Source: Cyanobacteria bacterium UBA3803 (GTDB lineage: Bacteria; Cyanobacteriota; Vampirovibrionia; Gastranaerophilales; Gastranaerophilaceae). Taken from it: a DNA stretch of 15,780 nucleotides. The position numbers were made by a program, and so were the translations under genes. The stretch's first letter is position 1, and each line of letters starts with the position of its first letter. A model generated the notes under the pieces. The model made no database searches. It was given only the letters and a program-made list of their open reading frames with translations, and was not told the origin of the DNA. The stretch lies in NCBI GenBank assembly GCA_002369055.1, contig DFEL01000120.1, positions 1 to 15,780 of the forward strand. The letters are read 5' to 3'. This document shows, piece by piece, positions 1-7,489 of this stretch.

Positions 1-58
1 GGCAAACTTTTTTTTAGCCCGAGCAAAGTTGAAATTTTTACGAAAATGTTTTTTGTTC

Positions 59-697
59 TTATAACACTTCTTTATATGTTTTAAAATGTGCCTTGCAAAC
101 TTCAATTAAGCGTTCTTTGCCATGTTTTGCGATGAATTCTCGAGCGGCATCTTTAACAATATTGTTGCATCCTTTTGGAAAATTACAACCGAAAGCCAGT
201 TCCATTTGTTTCATTTTTTGAACAAAAGTTGCTCTTGCTAAAACGCTTGCGGCGGCTACTGCTATATCGCTTTCAGCTTTTACCATTTGCTCTAAACGTA
301 TACCTTTGCCTCTTGTTTGAAGTGCGTTTTTTATTAAACTTTCATCTCCAAATTTATCAGAAAGTGCATATTCGCAAGAATTTTTTTCTAAAATGTTTTC
401 TATAACTTTTGCATGACCCCATGCCAATAATTTGTTCAAATTGCCAAAGTTTTTATATAATTCGTTATATTTAGAATTACCAATTGCTATAACAGAAAAT
501 TTACCGTATTTCTGGATTTGTGTTGCAAATTCCAAAATTCTTTTATCAGTGATTGTTTTTGAATCTCTAATACCTAAATCTTTAAATATTTTAGCACTAT
601 TCTCATCAACCATTACACCTGCGATAACAAGCGGGCCAAAAAAATCACCTTTGCCTGATTCGTCTGTGCCAATATGTGTTACAAAAGTTTCTTCCAT
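59..697 (-). CDS. rnhC: Ribonuclease HIII, catalytic domain only
   Basis: RNase HIII cleaves the RNA strand of RNA/DNA hybrids (R-loops, primers, misincorporated ribonucleotides) in the cytoplasm. The 212-aa product opens with the RNase HIII-type signature TDESGKGDFFGPL (residues 11-23), in which D12 and E13 are metal ligands. SDKFG carries D114, and AESDIAVAAASVLAR (141-155) carries the fourth acidic residue, D144. Type HIII proteins are usually near 300 aa, with an N-terminal TBP-like substrate-binding domain. Here the ATG is followed almost at once by the catalytic core, and the 67 bp upstream belong to the divergent dapB promoter, so that domain is absent rather than missed. RNase HII is the main alternative; the DESGKGD form favours HIII. 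No clear Shine-Dalgarno precedes the ATG. The gene is divergent from the dapB operon and appears monocistronic within the window. Confidence 0.9.
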   Translation of the reverse strand: MEETFVTHIGTDESGKGDFFGPLVIAGVMVDENSAKIFKDLGIRDSKTITDKRILEFATQIQKYGKFSVIAIGNSKYNELYKNFGNLNKLLAWGHAKVIENILEKNSCEYALSDKFGDESLIKNALQTRGKGIRLEQMVKAESDIAVAAASVLARATFVQKMKQMELAFGCNFPKGCNNIVKDAAREFIAKHGKERLIEVCKAHFKTYKEVL

Positions 698-703
698 ATT
701 AAG

Positions 704-732
704 ATTTTAACATACATTTGAAAAATTGACAT
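704..732 (-). promoter_or_regulatory. Possible promoter of the RNase HIII gene, near-leaderless
   Basis: Read on the minus strand, TAAAAT (704-709) lies 17 bp downstream of ATGTCA (727-732), a 4/6 match to TTGACA. A start site 6-7 nt past the -10 would fall at or beside the ATG at 697, giving a leaderless or near-leaderless mRNA. That would agree with the lack of a Shine-Dalgarno. The -35 is weak, so this is tentative. Confidence 0.3.
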
Positions 733-746
733 ATTTTGGTTAAAAT
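718..746 (+). promoter_or_regulatory. Putative sigma70-type promoter of the dapB-lpx operon
   Basis: TTGAAA (718-723), a 17-bp spacer and TAAAAT (741-746) match the sigma70 consensus. Transcription would start near 752-753, directly before the ribosome binding site AAGAGGTG (753-760). A perfect TTGACA at 726-731 lies inside the spacer, but no -10 is found at a normal distance from it. This is the only clear promoter before the run of seven same-strand genes to 5856. Confidence 0.55.
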
Positions 747-764
747 CAGTGTAAGAGGTGATTT

Positions 765-1511
765 ATGATTAAAGTTGCAGTTTGCGGTGCAAACGGAAAA
801 ATGGGTAAAGAAGTTGTTAATGCGGTTTGTAATAATCCGGAAATGGATTTTGTTGCATGTATTGATATTAACGGTGCAGAATTTAAAACAATAGAAGAAG
901 CACATAAATCAAAAAAAATTGATATTTTAGTTGATTTTACTCAACCAAATTCAATTTATGAAAATGCTTTATATTGTTTAAATAACGGTATTAATATTGT
1001 TATTGGAACAACAGGTTTAAAAGATGAACAAATTGAAGAATTAAAACATCTTTCAGATAAAAATAAATTGGCATGTTTTATTGCCCCTAATTTTTCAACA
1101 GGTGCTGTTTTGATGATGAAATTTGCTCAAATGGCTGCAAAATATTTTGACAATGCTGAAATAATAGAGCTTCATCATAACCAAAAGAAAGATGCACCAT
1201 CAGGAACAGCGGTTAAAACGGCTAAACTTATGGCAGATGCAAAAAATTCTTTTACGACAGGTAATTGTTCTGAAACGGAAACAATCGCAGGAGCAAGAGG
1301 TGCAAACTCGTATTCTGATATACATATTCACTCAATAAGAATGCCCGGATACATGGCATCTCAAGAAGTTATTTTTGGTTCTGACGGTCAAACACTATCT
1401 ATAAGGCACGATTCTACAAATCGTTCTTGCTATATGCCGGGTATTTTGATGGCAATAAAATATGCTTATGAAAATAGAAATTTTACATACGGACTAGATA
1501 ATATTTTATAA
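765..1511 (+). CDS. dapB: 4-hydroxy-tetrahydrodipicolinate reductase
   Basis: DapB reduces 4-hydroxy-tetrahydrodipicolinate with NAD(P)H in the diaminopimelate/lysine pathway, feeding peptidoglycan and protein synthesis; cytoplasmic. The 248-aa protein has the N-terminal Rossmann motif GANGKMG (8-14), VDFT (56-59) and GTTG (81-84) at the nucleotide/substrate interface. The family signature ELHHNQKKDAPSGTA (135-149) holds the catalytic His pair (137-138), Lys142 and the substrate-binding SGT. Length is near the family norm (about 250-270). The ATG has a good ribosome binding site, AAGAGGTG, 4 nt upstream. It is the first gene of the operon; asd, an earlier step of the same pathway, follows after 11 nt. 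dapA is not in the window. Confidence 0.96.
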   Translation: MIKVAVCGANGKMGKEVVNAVCNNPEMDFVACIDINGAEFKTIEEAHKSKKIDILVDFTQPNSIYENALYCLNNGINIVIGTTGLKDEQIEELKHLSDKNKLACFIAPNFSTGAVLMMKFAQMAAKYFDNAEIIELHHNQKKDAPSGTAVKTAKLMADAKNSFTTGNCSETETIAGARGANSYSDIHIHSIRMPGYMASQEVIFGSDGQTLSIRHDSTNRSCYMPGILMAIKYAYENRNFTYGLDNIL

Positions 1512-1522
1512 GGACAAAATAA

Positions 1523-2542
1523 ATGGACAGAAAACCAAATATCGCAGTTTTAGGTGCAACAGGTGTTGTTGGCAGGCACATTTTAGAAATTATGGAAGAA
1601 TTGAAAATTCCATACAATTCCATAAAATTACTTTCAAGTGCAAAAAGTGCCGGTTCAAAATTAACATTTGACGGCAAAGATTATACTCTTGAAGAAGCCA
1701 AGCCTAATTCTTTTGATGGGGTTGATATTGTTTTGGCATCTGCCGGTGCGTCAACAAGTAAACAATTTGCACCTGAAATTGTTAAAAGAGGCGGTTTAAT
1801 TATTGATAATTCAAGTGCTTTCCGTATGGATAAAGATGTTCCTCTTGTAATAGCGGGTGTTAATGATGATGATTTAAAAAATCATAAAGGTATAATTTCA
1901 AATCCTAATTGTTCAACCTCTCAATTAATTCTTGCACTAAAACCGCTAAACGATTTGGCAAAAATAAAAAGAATGATAGTTTCAACTTATCAATCCGTTA
2001 GTGGTGCAGGGCTTGCGGCAATCAACGAATTAAGAGAAAATACAAAAGCAAGATTGGAGGATAAAGATTTTACTCCTGTAAAATTCACTCAAGAAATCGC
2101 TTTCAATTGTGTTCCACAAATTGATGTTTTTTGTGAAAATGGTTACACAAAAGAAGAAATGAAAGTAACAAACGAAACAAGAAAAATTATGCACTTTCCT
2201 GATGATTTGCCTATTTCTTGTACTGCTGTGCGAGTTCCTGTATTTGTCGGACACTCAGAAGCAATAGATTTAGAATTTGAAAATTCTATTACTGCAGAAC
2301 AGGCAAGAGAAGCTTTAAGTGGTGCTTATGGCATTGAGGTCGTTGACGATATTGAAAATAAGAAATTTCCGACCGCAATTCAATGTGCAGGTAAAGACCC
2401 TGTTTATATAGGTAGAATAAGGAAAAATATTGCATTTGAAAATGGTATTTCTTTTTGGTGTGTAGGTGATAATTTAAGAATTGGTGCTGCTTTAAACACT
2501 GTTAGAATTTGCAAAAAAATTATTGAAATGGGGTTATTTTAA
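1523..2542 (+). CDS. asd: Aspartate-semialdehyde dehydrogenase
   Basis: Asd converts aspartyl-4-phosphate to aspartate-semialdehyde using NADPH, the branch point to lysine/DAP, threonine and methionine. The 339-aa sequence shows the NADP-binding GATGVVG loop (11-17), SNPNCSTSQ with the nucleophilic cysteine C130, the TYQSVSGAG loop (155-163), and RVPVFVGHSEA with substrate-binding R237 and catalytic H244. Length is normal for the bacterial enzyme. AAGGA overlapping the dapB stop codon (1510-1514) serves as its ribosome binding site. Its own TAA overlaps the next ATG (TAATG), which implies translational coupling to the heptose nucleotidyltransferase gene. Confidence 0.96.
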   Translation: MDRKPNIAVLGATGVVGRHILEIMEELKIPYNSIKLLSSAKSAGSKLTFDGKDYTLEEAKPNSFDGVDIVLASAGASTSKQFAPEIVKRGGLIIDNSSAFRMDKDVPLVIAGVNDDDLKNHKGIISNPNCSTSQLILALKPLNDLAKIKRMIVSTYQSVSGAGLAAINELRENTKARLEDKDFTPVKFTQEIAFNCVPQIDVFCENGYTKEEMKVTNETRKIMHFPDDLPISCTAVRVPVFVGHSEAIDLEFENSITAEQAREALSGAYGIEVVDDIENKKFPTAIQCAGKDPVYIGRIRKNIAFENGISFWCVGDNLRIGAALNTVRICKKIIEMGLF

Positions 2543-3018
2543 TGGGTAAACTTGTTTCGCAAAACGAAATAGTCAATATAGTAAAAACGTTGCAACAAAA
2601 AGGTAAAACAATTGTTACAACAAACGGTTGTTATGATATACTGCATGTCGGGCATGTCAGATATTTACAAAAAACAAAAGAAATAGCAGATTATTCTGTT
2701 ATTATGTTAAATTCAGATAATTCTGTTAAGAAAAATAAAGGCGATAATCGACCTATAAATACTGAATTAGATAGGGCTGAAATATTATGTGCTTTATCTT
2801 GTGTTGATTATGTGGTAATATTTGATGAGAAGTCACCTTGTGAACTTTTGGATAAAATTAAACCTGATTTTCACACAAAAGGTGCAGACTATACGCTTGA
2901 AACTTTGCCGAAAGAAGAACGTGAAGTTATAATAAACAACAATATAGATGTAAAATTTATAGAATTTGTGCAAGGTAAATCAACAACTAATACGATAGAA
3001 AAAATGAAAAATATATAA
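2542..3018 (+). CDS. D-glycero-beta-D-manno-heptose 1-phosphate adenylyltransferase (HldE C-terminal type)
   Basis: A cytidylyltransferase-fold enzyme that adenylylates heptose-1-phosphate to ADP-heptose for the LPS inner core. The 158-aa protein carries the nucleotidyltransferase motif NGCYDILHVGHVRYL (28-42) with the HxGH pair H35/H38, the conserved segment NSDNSVKKNKGDNRPI (57-72), and the C-terminal GKSTTNTI (145-152) typical of RfaE2/HldE-C proteins. In E. coli this activity is the C-terminal half of bifunctional HldE; here it stands alone, as HldC-type proteins do, so the kinase must lie elsewhere. Other members of the fold (for example glycerol-3-phosphate cytidylyltransferase) are less likely because of the GKSTTN tail. 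It overlaps asd by 1 nt; lpxD follows after 9 nt, fitting an envelope operon. Confidence 0.88.
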   Translation: MGKLVSQNEIVNIVKTLQQKGKTIVTTNGCYDILHVGHVRYLQKTKEIADYSVIMLNSDNSVKKNKGDNRPINTELDRAEILCALSCVDYVVIFDEKSPCELLDKIKPDFHTKGADYTLETLPKEEREVIINNNIDVKFIEFVQGKSTTNTIEKMKNI

Positions 3019-3027
3019 GGAGAAATT

Positions 3028-4122
3028 ATGAAAGAGTTTTCAGTAGAAGAAATTTCACAAATTGTAGGTGGTATTTTAACAAAAGCAGAAGATGCAAAAA
3101 TAAGAATGATAGCACCGCCTTTATTGTGTGATGAAAACATGCTGGCATTGGCTTTGAGCGAAGAAGAAATTGGTAATCTTGCAAAAACCAAAGCGAAAGC
3201 AGCATTAGCTCCTTTGGGTGTAAGTTTTGACGGCTTAACAATAATTGAAGTTGAAAGACCAAGACTCGCAATGATGAAATTATTAACTCTTTTTTACGAA
3301 GAACCTTATGTAAATGATAATGTACATCCGACAGCAGTTGTTCATCCCGAAGCTAAAGTTGCAGCTTCAGCAAAAATTGGAGCAAATGTTGTTATTTCAA
3401 AAGGTGCCGAAGTTGGAGAAAACACAAGAATTTTAGCAAATTCATATATTGGAAACAATGCAAGAATAGGTAATAATTGTTTCTTGCACGCAAACGTAAA
3501 TATAGGTGATAGAGTAGTTGTTGGTAATGATTGTATTTTCCATCATGGAGTTTCGTTAGGTGCAGACGGCTTTAGTTTTGTTACGGAAACCCCTGATAAT
3601 ATTGAACAAGCAAGAAAAGAAGGTGAAATTAAACAAGAAAATAAAGAACAAAAAATATTTAAAATACCTTCTTTAGGTTCAGTTGTTATTGGAAATAATG
3701 TTGAAATTGGTGCAAATACCGCAATTGACAGAGGTACAATTGAAAATACCGTTATCGGTGATGATACTAAAATTGATGACCTTGTTATGATTGGTCATAA
3801 TTGTCGTGTTGGTCGTGGTTGTATGATTGTTTCACAAGTTGGTATCGCAGGCAGCTGCGTAATCGGTGATAGGGTTGTTATTGCAGGTCAAGCAGGTTTG
3901 GCTGATCATATTAATATTGGTAGTGACAGCTTAATTGCAGCAAAAGCAGGTGTTTCAAAGTCATTCCCTGAAAAATCTATTATTGTCGGTATTCCGGCAG
4001 TTCCAAGAAAAGAATTTATTAAGCAATTAAAAACGCTTAAAGATGCGGGAGATTTGATTGCTAAATTTAAAAAATATGAACCAATGTTAAAAACATTCCT
4101 TGAAGATAGTGAAGAAAATTAA
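3028..4122 (+). CDS. lpxD: UDP-3-O-acylglucosamine N-acyltransferase
   Basis: LpxD adds the second hydroxyacyl chain, from acyl-ACP, to UDP-3-O-acylglucosamine: the third step of lipid A synthesis. Residues 1-90 form the uridine-binding N-domain. From about 99 to 325 run left-handed beta-helix hexapeptide repeats such as AKIGAN, ARIGNN, VEIGAN and CVIGDR. Catalytic His is H257 in LVMIGHNCRVG. Between GADGFSFV (178-185) and FKIPSLGSVVIG (211-222) lies a hydrophilic, Lys/Glu-rich insert of about 18 residues compared with the short E. coli loop. A helical C-terminus (330-364) follows, as in the family. At 364 aa it is slightly long. AAGGAG (3017-3022) gives a strong ribosome binding site. lpxC starts 2 nt after the stop. 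Confidence 0.95.
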   Translation: MKEFSVEEISQIVGGILTKAEDAKIRMIAPPLLCDENMLALALSEEEIGNLAKTKAKAALAPLGVSFDGLTIIEVERPRLAMMKLLTLFYEEPYVNDNVHPTAVVHPEAKVAASAKIGANVVISKGAEVGENTRILANSYIGNNARIGNNCFLHANVNIGDRVVVGNDCIFHHGVSLGADGFSFVTETPDNIEQARKEGEIKQENKEQKIFKIPSLGSVVIGNNVEIGANTAIDRGTIENTVIGDDTKIDDLVMIGHNCRVGRGCMIVSQVGIAGSCVIGDRVVIAGQAGLADHINIGSDSLIAAKAGVSKSFPEKSIIVGIPAVPRKEFIKQLKTLKDAGDLIAKFKKYEPMLKTFLEDSEEN

Positions 4123-4124
4123 TT

Positions 4125-4940
4125 ATGGCAACGATTAAAAAAGAATTTACAATAAAAGGCAATGGCTTGATGAAAAATCAAGAATGTGAGGTTAATGTAA
4201 AACCTTCTACATCAGGTAAAATAAAATTTTATCTGAAAAATTATGAAGATGCAGTTGTTGCCGATGTTGATAATGTTTCTTCAACAAGTCATTGTGTTTG
4301 CATAGGACAGGGAAACAGACAAATAATGCTTATAGAGCATTTTATGGCTGCTTGTGCATTTTGCGGAGTAGATTCAATTGACGTTTATTTAACAGAAGGT
4401 GAAATGCCAATTTTAGACGGTAGTTCTTATGAATGGGTTAAGGCTTTTAAAAAAGCGGGTATTGAAAAATCAAAACCTATTTATTATACCTTGCTCGAGC
4501 CTGTTTCATATTTAAACGGTAAAACCCATGTAGTAATTGTTCCTGATGAAACGTTAAGAATTTCTTACGGTGTAAATTATGACCATCCGGATTATAGACA
4601 CAGATGGGCAAGTTATGATACTAAAAATGGTAATGAGATTATTGAAGCAAGAACTTTTGGCTTTTTGCATGATTTGAAGAAATTTCAATTTTTCGGATAT
4701 GCAAAAGGAGTTACTCAGGAAAATACGGTAGGTTTTACTGATGATGGCGGTTATACAACTAAATTAAGAAGTGATAGAGAGCCAATTAAGCATAAAATTC
4801 TTGATATAATAGGTGATTTATATTTAACCGGAGTAAATCCTTTATATTTAAAAGCACAAATTATAGCAAAAGAAGCAGGACATGCAGTGCATGTTAAAAC
4901 TGCGGTAAAATTAAAAGATAAATTGATAAAATGTGAATAA
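4125..4940 (+). CDS. lpxC: UDP-3-O-acyl-N-acetylglucosamine deacetylase, divergent N-terminus
   Basis: LpxC is the zinc deacetylase that makes the committed step of lipid A synthesis. The 271-aa product (E. coli about 305) keeps the expected metal ligands and catalytic residues: IEHFMAA (E71 general base, H72), HKILDIIGD (H223, K224, D227) and AGHAVHV (H253). It also keeps PILDGSS (95-101) and the EARTFGF segment (174-180). The usual N-terminal GxGLHSG motif is replaced by GNGLMKN (12-18), and the N-terminal half is shortened. It is still assigned confidently because all zinc-site residues are in order and the neighbours are lpxD and fabZ. It begins 2 nt after lpxD with no good Shine-Dalgarno, so it is probably translated by coupling. 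Confidence 0.93.
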   Translation: MATIKKEFTIKGNGLMKNQECEVNVKPSTSGKIKFYLKNYEDAVVADVDNVSSTSHCVCIGQGNRQIMLIEHFMAACAFCGVDSIDVYLTEGEMPILDGSSYEWVKAFKKAGIEKSKPIYYTLLEPVSYLNGKTHVVIVPDETLRISYGVNYDHPDYRHRWASYDTKNGNEIIEARTFGFLHDLKKFQFFGYAKGVTQENTVGFTDDGGYTTKLRSDREPIKHKILDIIGDLYLTGVNPLYLKAQIIAKEAGHAVHVKTAVKLKDKLIKCE

Positions 4941-4952
4941 GGAGAAGTTTAA

Positions 4953-5402
4953 ATGTCTGAAGAACAAAAAACAATATTAACTTATGATGCGGTACAAATT
5001 TTAGATTTAGTGCCTCATAGATATCCTTTTTTATTAGTAGATAGAATTACAGAATGTGTACCCGGCGAGTATGCCATTGGATATAAAAATTTGACTTGGA
5101 ATGAAGAATTTTTTCAAGGTCATTTCCCAAATAATCCTGTTATGCCGGGTGTACTACAAATTGAGGCTATGGCTCAATGCTCAGCTCCAATATTGTTATC
5201 AATGGATAAATTTAAAGGTAAATTAGCACTTTTTGCAGGAATTGAAAATGCAAGATTTAAAGGCATTGTTCGCCCAGGTGATAGATTAGATATGAGAATT
5301 GACTTATTAAAATTAAAAGGTCCTATCGGAAAAAGTCACGGTGTCGGTATGGTTGACGGAAAAATTGTTGTAGAAGCTGATATGATGGTTTGCATTAAAT
5401 AA
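4953..5402 (+). CDS. fabZ: 3-hydroxyacyl-[acyl-carrier-protein] dehydratase FabZ
   Basis: FabZ dehydrates 3-hydroxyacyl-ACP in fatty acid elongation. It shares the 3-hydroxyacyl-ACP pool with lipid A acyltransferases, which explains its usual place among lpx genes. The 149-aa hot-dog protein shows PHRYPFLLVDR (21-31), GHFPNNPVMPG with catalytic H57 (56-66), and LQIEAMAQ with E71. Length is typical. An excellent ribosome binding site, AAGGAG (4939-4944), overlaps the lpxC stop, 8 nt before the ATG. In many genomes lpxA comes next; here the following gene is instead a small membrane protein. Confidence 0.96.
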   Translation: MSEEQKTILTYDAVQILDLVPHRYPFLLVDRITECVPGEYAIGYKNLTWNEEFFQGHFPNNPVMPGVLQIEAMAQCSAPILLSMDKFKGKLALFAGIENARFKGIVRPGDRLDMRIDLLKLKGPIGKSHGVGMVDGKIVVEADMMVCIK

Positions 5403-5415
5403 TATGGATGTGTAA

Positions 5416-5856
5416 ATGAATATATTAATTATTTCAATAGTATTAATCTTGTTTCTTGCAGTTGTGGCTGTTTGTATTTTTGGTCTTGTACTGTCAAAAA
5501 AAGATTTTTTCTGTGCTTTTCCAAGAACAATTGCTGACGGGGATCCAAATAAGCTAAGATATATTCATTTGAACGGCTTTTTCTTTGTTATTTCTAACGA
5601 TTTATGGGGAAAAGATATTGTATACCAGAATGAAGCCTCAAATATGATGTTTCAATATAATTTAAAACCAAGTATGAATGCAAGTGAAATATTAAACAGT
5701 AATAAACCTTTGAATATTGAAATGCTTGACGTTATTACAAATAAGCAAATGTCCTATACTGTTCCGCATAATTCAAAAGCACAAGCCATAAGATTTTTTA
5801 CGAAGTATAGAGAGTTGATGAATAGAATTAATCAGCATAAAATGACATCAAATTAA
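5416..5856 (+). CDS. Unrecognised single-pass membrane protein
   Basis: I do not recognise this 146-aa protein. Residues 3-27 (ILIISIVLILFLAVVAVCIF and onward) form one hydrophobic helix, either a signal anchor or an uncleaved signal peptide. The remaining roughly 115 residues are polar and mixed, with no cysteine pairs or known catalytic motif visible; a short basic C-terminal stretch (KYRELMNRINQHK) ends it. It starts 13 nt after fabZ, with GGATG as a weak ribosome binding site, and closes the envelope operon before the gltX promoter region. Co-transcription with lpxD-lpxC-fabZ suggests an envelope role, but that is context only. Confidence 0.75.
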   Translation: MNILIISIVLILFLAVVAVCIFGLVLSKKDFFCAFPRTIADGDPNKLRYIHLNGFFFVISNDLWGKDIVYQNEASNMMFQYNLKPSMNASEILNSNKPLNIEMLDVITNKQMSYTVPHNSKAQAIRFFTKYRELMNRINQHKMTSN

Positions 5857-5926
5857 AAAAGTATTGTGTCAAAAACCTTTTTTCATGAGATAATAAAAAC
5901 AAAGAAGAAGGAAAGAAGGTAAATTT

Positions 5927-7393
5927 ATGTCAGAAGAAGTAAGAGTTAGAATTGCACCGTCACCAAGCGGTAATCTACACGTTGGTACTGCAAGAACAGC
6001 TTTGTTTAATTATTTATATGCAAAAAAAGTTGGCGGCAAATTTGTATTAAGAATTGAGGATACTGATGCAGAACGTACAAGTCAAGCATATATAGATAAT
6101 ATTTTCGACAGTTTAAAAGCTTTGGGCTTAAATTGGGATGAAGGTCCTGACGTTGGAGGTCCTTACGGTCCTTATACTCAATCAGAAAGATTTGATATTT
6201 ATCCTAAATACGTTCAAGAATTACTTGACAAAGGTTTTGCTTATGAGTGCTATTGCACACCTGAAGAATTAGAAGCAGAAAAAGAAGAAGCAACAAAAAA
6301 TAAAAAAGCTTATGTATATTCTAAAAAATGTGAAAATTTAACAGAAGAAGAAAAAGCAAAATTAAGAGCTGAAGGCAGAAAACCTGCAATTCGTTTTTCT
6401 ATTGATAAAGCAAGAAAAGCCTTTCACGATTCTCCTGTAATTCACTTTGAAGATTTGGTAAAAGGTGATTTGCATCAAGATACAAGTCTTATCGGTGATT
6501 TTGTAATTATGAAATCAAACGGTTCTCCAACTTATAACTTTGCTGTTGTAATTGATGATATGTTGATGAAAATTTCTCACATAATTCGTGGAGAAGACCA
6601 TATTTCAAATACATTTAAGCAAATATTGATTTATGAAGCCTTAGGTGCAGAAGTGCCAAGATTTGGACATTTAGGTATGATTTTAGCACCTGATAGAAGT
6701 AAGTTATCAAAACGTCACGGAGCAACAGCAGTTTCAGAGTTTGTTGAAAAAGGTTACTTAACAGAAGCTTTAATTAACTTTGTTGCTTTGTTAGGTTGGG
6801 CTCCATCAGATGGTGTTGAAATTAAAAATGTTGATGAAATTGCTCAAGACTTTAGAATTCACGAAGTTTCATCATCAAATTCAGTATTTGAATATGACAA
6901 ATTAAACTGGATGAACGGTCAATACATCAAAAAATTAAGTACGGAAGAATTGAAAGAACGCTTAAAACCGTTCTTGACAAAATATGATTTGTCAGAATTA
7001 AATGATGAGCAATATACAAGAATGGTTGAAGTAACACGTGAACCATTGACAATACTTTCAGATATAACAGATGCTGTTCCATATTTCTTTGGTAAGGATG
7101 TTGTTGTTGATGATGAAGTACAAACAACTGTTCTTGATACGGAAACATCTCAAGAGGTTTTAAAAGCATTTGTAGAACAAGCAAAAGATTGGGAATGGAC
7201 TGAAGAAAATTTACACGAAAAATTGGAAGTTTTCAGAGGTGAATTTAAAGAAAAAGGTATTAAACCCAAAGTTACGATGTGGGCTATAAGAGGTGCCGTA
7301 ACAGGTAGAACTCGTGGTGCTGATATGACAGCAGTTCTTGCTATTTTAGGTAAAGATAAAGTTCTAAATAGAGCAAAGAAAGCAATAAAATAA
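5927..7393 (+). CDS. gltX: Glutamate--tRNA ligase
   Basis: GluRS charges tRNA(Glu), and tRNA(Gln) in organisms using the amidotransferase route. The 488-aa class I synthetase begins with VRIAPSPSGNLHVGTARTAL, the HIGH-type motif being HVGT at 18-21. RGEDHISNT lies at 221-229, and the KMSKS-type loop KLSKRHG at 259-265. CYC (108-110) and C135 may be part of a zinc site. The C-terminal anticodon-binding helical domain is complete (about 330-488). AAAGAAGG (5912-5919) precedes the ATG by 7 nt. Spacing of 70 nt from the previous gene and an AT-rich stretch (GATAAT near 5889) suggest a separate promoter, though no convincing -35 is seen. Whether it is discriminating or non-discriminating cannot be told here. 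Confidence 0.97.
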   Translation: MSEEVRVRIAPSPSGNLHVGTARTALFNYLYAKKVGGKFVLRIEDTDAERTSQAYIDNIFDSLKALGLNWDEGPDVGGPYGPYTQSERFDIYPKYVQELLDKGFAYECYCTPEELEAEKEEATKNKKAYVYSKKCENLTEEEKAKLRAEGRKPAIRFSIDKARKAFHDSPVIHFEDLVKGDLHQDTSLIGDFVIMKSNGSPTYNFAVVIDDMLMKISHIIRGEDHISNTFKQILIYEALGAEVPRFGHLGMILAPDRSKLSKRHGATAVSEFVEKGYLTEALINFVALLGWAPSDGVEIKNVDEIAQDFRIHEVSSSNSVFEYDKLNWMNGQYIKKLSTEELKERLKPFLTKYDLSELNDEQYTRMVEVTREPLTILSDITDAVPYFFGKDVVVDDEVQTTVLDTETSQEVLKAFVEQAKDWEWTEENLHEKLEVFRGEFKEKGIKPKVTMWAIRGAVTGRTRGADMTAVLAILGKDKVLNRAKKAIK

Positions 7394-7454
7394 ATTTAAG
7401 CATTATTTAAAAATTAATAGCCTAATTATGCAATTTTAAATTTTATATTTTAAT

Positions 7455-7488
7455 TTTAAACTCTCTTTAGAAAAAAGGAGAGTTTAAA
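7455..7488 (+). promoter_or_regulatory. 14-bp hairpin enclosing the Shine-Dalgarno of the next gene
   Basis: Bases 7455-7468 pair with 7475-7488 without interruption (one G-U, 7466-7477) around a 6-nt loop, AGAAAA. The right arm contains AAGGAGAG (7475-7482), the ribosome binding site for the ATG at 7490, so the site is completely base-paired and the start codon sits 1 nt after the stem. Such a structure could be a translational switch (thermometer-like or protein-opened). The alternatives are a DNA operator palindrome or a poor terminator for gltX; the bases after it (TTTAAATATGG) are not a proper U-tract. Confidence 0.6.
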
Positions 7489-7489
7489 T

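Noticed and set aside
1..58. Terminator after the RNase HIII gene
   Set aside because: Only a 6-bp repeat (AACTTT/AAAGTT) with a large loop is found; too weak to call.
726..731. Perfect TTGACA as the -35 of dapB
   Set aside because: No acceptable -10 lies 16-18 bp downstream (GTGTAA at 17); it falls inside the spacer of the better-spaced TTGAAA/TAAAAT pair.
7455..7488. Hairpin as the rho-independent terminator of gltX
   Set aside because: It lies more than 60 nt after gltX, has no real U-tract, and contains the next gene's ribosome binding site.
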